Shown here: piece by piece, positions 60,401 to 64,000 of the stretch | Layout: each line of letters opens with the position of its first letter | Position numbering within the stretch: the first letter of the stretch is position 1 | Source: Trochalopteron elliotii | Lineage: Eukaryota; Chordata; Aves; Passeriformes; Leiothrichidae | Length of the DNA: 64,000 nt | Reading direction: 5' to 3' | Assembly: GCA_024734555.1 (NCBI GenBank) | Contig: JANPWX010000653.1 | Coordinates: 2,304,306-2,368,305, forward strand | The notes under the pieces: model-generated | What the model was told of the DNA's origin: nothing | The model's database searches: none | Seen by the model: only the letters and a program-made list of their open reading frames with translations | Program-made: the position numbers and the translations under genes

Positions 60401-63400
60401 TGTAGATCCTGGGATTTTTCCCATAATGCTTTAATTTGTGGGCATGAAATAGAGTAGACCAAGAGCTGCTCTAACGTGCCTTGAATGCAAAAGGCCTCAA
60501 AAGTTATCAAAGCACAATGTTCTCTAAGACAGAAGCCTGTCCTGTAAGACAAGCCCTGGCCTTGTCCTGTAGGATGGGAAAAGGCTCAGAGACTCCTGAG
60601 CACTGAGACTTTTCAGTACAACATGGATTCTCCAGGAAACCTATAACAACTATAAAAACTGTGATAATATAAAATTGCCCTCACTTACATGAGTATCAGG
60701 TTTTTCCTTGGGTCAGAATTCATTTTTTAATCTTTATTGACAGAAGAATCTGCCTTTTTTTTTCCTACCCTTTTTATCATTCAAGCTGGCCAACTTTCAG
60801 TGGAAGTGTGTTAACTCATTTTGATAAGGAGAATTCCCACACCCCTATCTCACAAACAGAACAGCAATTCCCATTGTGAAAGTACTGTGGGATCATATTC
60901 CTGAGAGCTGCTTTTTAGCAGCTTTTGGAGTTGTCTGCACAACCGAGAGTTCATTTTTTGCACCAAGGATTACCATAGTATTTCTGAGAAGGGGGTACAG
61001 TTCTGTATTAGAACAGGAATAGGAATGTCAGAGCCAGACTAAATGTATCCCTCTCTGCCATTCTTATGAATGAATTACTAATACAGAGAGGGATTCATGT
61101 TGTCCATGCCTGGTGTTCATTGAAGTCTGCAGGAAAAGGAGGCAAAGCTAAAGACTGACTGACTGACTGGTGACATTTTATGAAGCAATTTAAAATGAAA
61201 GAGCAGGTGTGCTTGGTGAGCTGCATCATTTGGGTATTTAGCTGGTTTTTGGCTGACAAAAGTCACATAATGTTTAGTGTAATCCTCCATGACCTGCATC
61301 TGTTTTACCAAAGAAATCAACAGCTTCTTTCACAGGAAGTGACTATGGATAAAGGCTAGGGGTTCAGTGGCATTACTAAATGTTCCTTCTTGCTGAGATG
61401 GATGAATTAATTTGATTAAATTTAAACACACCCAAAAAGTATGGGATGAGACACTGGGGAGCATTTTACCTCAACGGGATTAAAAATAAAGAGTAAAGGA
61501 AAATTTCAAAAAAGGGTTGGAAGATGGAGGAGAGAAAAATGACCATGAAAATTAATATTCCACTCATAAAATACAACATGTGGCAATGTGAGTATGAAAG
61601 CTACAACTTCCTTAGCTTTGGAGGAATCTCTTTATTCTTAATTTAAGAAAAGTTCTCCCATTTAGCAAAGAGAAGACCATGCTAACACCCTGGCAAAGGT
61701 AGAGAAAAATCTTAAAACAGAGAAAGAAAGAAATTTTACAAACTTCATCTACAATAATGAAATAAAGCTAAAAAATACTCTTATTCCTTGAGATTTGACC
61801 ATTGCAGTACAGAAATGTATCTTAAGGCATGCATGTGCCTAATTTGATGGATGCCCTGAGCGTCCCTTTTTAAAGGCACAAAGGGGAGAGGAACAAGTCT
61901 GAGCCAGACCTGCACATCCAGGCCCCTGGCAGACATCCCTCTTGGCAGCAAGGCTGCAGGTGTAAAGCAAGCACTGTTCAATGTGAAGTGTGAGTGTCCT
62001 CACAGCTCAGGCCCATTTGTTTCTCATCACATCACATGACTGGGCAACAGTTCATGGATCGACAGGGATACAAATATCCAAATCCACACTCCTAAGGGAG
62101 CAGCAAGAAGCCTAATGTTTCTGCAAAAAGGGGTGTTTAAATGGGTTTCCAGATATTGCAAGACACAGTTTTCTTTATTCCTTTGTTCTGAAAGTATTTG
62201 TCAGTGTGTTTAGCTTATTTGCATTTTTTCTTTTTCCTTCAAGAGGTGTTTTGCTTGCTGCACATGTCTTACGTGGCATACAGGCTTCCACAGCTGATTC
62301 TGATGAAACTGTTTCCCATTAGATCCAATTATTTCTTGTGACTGTTTTTCATGGACTTCTCTGTTTGGAACAAAGGCCATTTTTGGTCCCATGGATCAAA
62401 ATCCTGGATTGGTAAAGGTTTTACAGACTCATCATCTGCACTGCTGCTGGTCCTGCCTGGAACAGACAACGTGACCCTCTGGCTGCCTCTGATGTGCCTG
62501 GGAAAGGAGACCTGTGATGTGGCTGCTGTGTTGGAGCACCCCAAGGGATGCAGCCCCTAATTCTTCATTTCTTGCTCTTTACTGTTGCTATTAACTCATT
62601 AGATTAAAGCCACTGGGAAATGCCCAGTGACATGGCAGTGGGTCACAGCCCTGGCACGTGGGCACGAGCTGAGGGTGGCAGAGACCAGCTGGGTCTGATG
62701 CAACTCCCCAGTGCATGTGTTACTCTTCAAAACAGGATCTACTATTCCAAGTCCCATGGAAGCTTCTTAAAATGTTCCTCCAGTGCAAAGTGGGAGAAGT
62801 GAAGAAAAAGATAAGGGTTAGGATTTGAACCAGTCCTGAAAAGAAAAAAAAAAAGAAGAAACAAATGTCATCAACATGCATGAGGAAATAAAGCTTTTAA
62901 ACCTTTAAATAAGATGGGGGTGGTGGAAGTTCTTTGACAATGCTCATGCTGTGATTAGAACATTTTTCTTGATTTCAGTTTCTTAGAAAGTTAAAATACT
63001 TGTGTTTGATATAGTTTGTCTTCTTTTTCTCCACTGTTATCCTCTCTTTTACCTTTACTCAACTAAGAGAAAAAAAAAGGACACTTATGCAAAGGTATAA
63101 AAGAAAACAAAGAAGTGTACATTTTCTTTGCAAGAATGGAAGAAAAAAGGAAAAGAAAATTAAGAAAGGAAAATGAAAGTCAACATTTAAATTCTGAGAA
63201 TACTACATTTGGCTTTCACATTATTTTCAGTCTTTTTATCCAAGAAACAGAAAAAAAAGAGATACTTTTCCTGTGAAAAATTCTACCACAACTGTGAAGC
63301 TGTTTTTCATCGAAATCAGACATTGCTAATGACAAATGTTCCAGCAAGTTCTGCAGAAAAGCATTCTGTAATTGTCCTACACTTACAGCACACATTTTAT

Positions 63401-63823
63401 CTCATTTCAGATCACATGCAGATTGTCATCAGCCAAAAAAATCAGGTTTTGCCCACAAAAAGTGATTTCCTAATCCATGGGAAGATCGAAGGTGTTTGCA
63501 GAAAGCAGCTGGCTGTGGATAGCTTTGTTTCTACTCAGCTTCACCAAGTGATCAGTTCTGAAAAACTCACCTGGCCCATATTGAGGCTGAATCTGGCAAT
63601 TCTTGGCACTCAGGACTTGCTGTTCCTCTTGTCCTTTGAGAGGGTGAAACTATAATGTCACAGAGGGTGATGAACTCATCTTCACCTCCTCTTTACATAA
63701 AATCAAACGCCCCTGTTTCCTATCACTTGGAGAACCAAGCAAGGTAAATGCTATATACTGATCCAGACTTTTATTTTAACCAAGAATTTGGGTCTTTGAA
63801 TTGCTTCCAAAAGGCAGACCACA
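54457..63823. other. 9.4 kb of unique non-coding DNA, no gene seen
   Basis: AT-leaning sequence with T14 at 56683-56696, (GACT)4 at 61153-61168 and purine-rich patches near 62838-62862 and 63131-63180. The longest frames of the window lie here (minus 56854-57405, overlapping plus 57128-57466; plus 63209-63655). None has a recognisable domain, signal peptide or repeat, and two overlap in antisense. I treat them as chance. Confidence 0.5.
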
Positions 63824-64000
63824 AAATCACAGACTCAGAATGGTTCGGGTTGGAAGGGATCTTAAACATCATCTTGTTTCAACCCCCTTGCCACAGGCAG
63901 GGACACCTTCCACTAGACCAGGTTGCCCACAGCCCCACTCAACCTGGCCTTGGACACTTGCAGGGATGGGAGAATCACAGGTTCTCTGGGCAGCCTGTGC
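63824..64000 (-). mobile_element. CR1 LINE 3' portion, continues past window
   Basis: Reads AAATCACAGACTCAGAATGG, then TTCGGGTTGGAAGGGATC, AACCCCCTTGCCACAGGCAG, GGACACCTTCCACTAGACCA, CTCAACCTGGCCTTGGACAC and CTCTGGGCAGCCTGTGC at the window edge. This is the reverse complement of the avian CR1 3' end and among the least diverged copies here. Its 5' extent lies beyond position 64000. Confidence 0.96.

Noticed and set aside
63209..63655. 148-codon plus-strand frame
   Set aside because: AT-rich purine context, no recognisable domain, no upstream promoter or splice structure, and it ends just before a CR1 copy. Treated as chance.

Overview
This window looks like non-coding nuclear DNA from a bird. 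The main evidence is a set of eight CR1 LINE pieces, each ending in the avian CR1 3' signature: a GGTCCCTTCCAAC-like block followed by one or two copies of the ATTCTATG octamer, or the reverse complement of this. The rest of the window fits a bird macrochromosome. Base composition is moderate and rather AT-leaning, CpG is depleted outside two small clusters, recognisable transposons are few, and poly-A/poly-T and GA/TC tracts are scattered throughout. A songbird is plausible but I cannot prove the order.

I find no protein-coding gene, tRNA, rRNA, CRISPR array or bacterial or viral gene that I can support. The longest open frame (about 183 codons, minus strand, 56854-57405) is close to what chance should give in 64 kb read in six frames. 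Several other long frames are translations of simple repeats or of CR1. The window is therefore either intergenic or inside one or more very long introns. Four short acceptor-to-donor intervals (27, 48, 48 and 39 nt) are noted as exon candidates only.

Layout. 1-1028: unique DNA ending in a CR1 3' tail, with a short 20-bp tandem duplication beside it. 1029-29888: about 29 kb in which I recognise no CR1. It holds a purine tract (2801-3040), pyrimidine and A-rich tracts, a CpG cluster at 7556-7867, a second at 17831-18180, and an AT-rich, repeat-poor block from about 22900. 29889-42483: CR1 pieces, a 48-T run, a 100-N assembly gap running directly into a (TTTC)n array of about 280 bp, a near-perfect 28-bp-stem hairpin at 37924-37995 with other palindromes close by, and a candidate solo LTR (41899-42483). 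42484-64000: unique DNA with four more CR1 pieces, the last one cut by the window end.

The observations most worth following are the 37924-37995 hairpin, the two CpG clusters, the LTR candidate and the small A-tailed segment flanked by a 10-bp direct repeat at 7419-7518.
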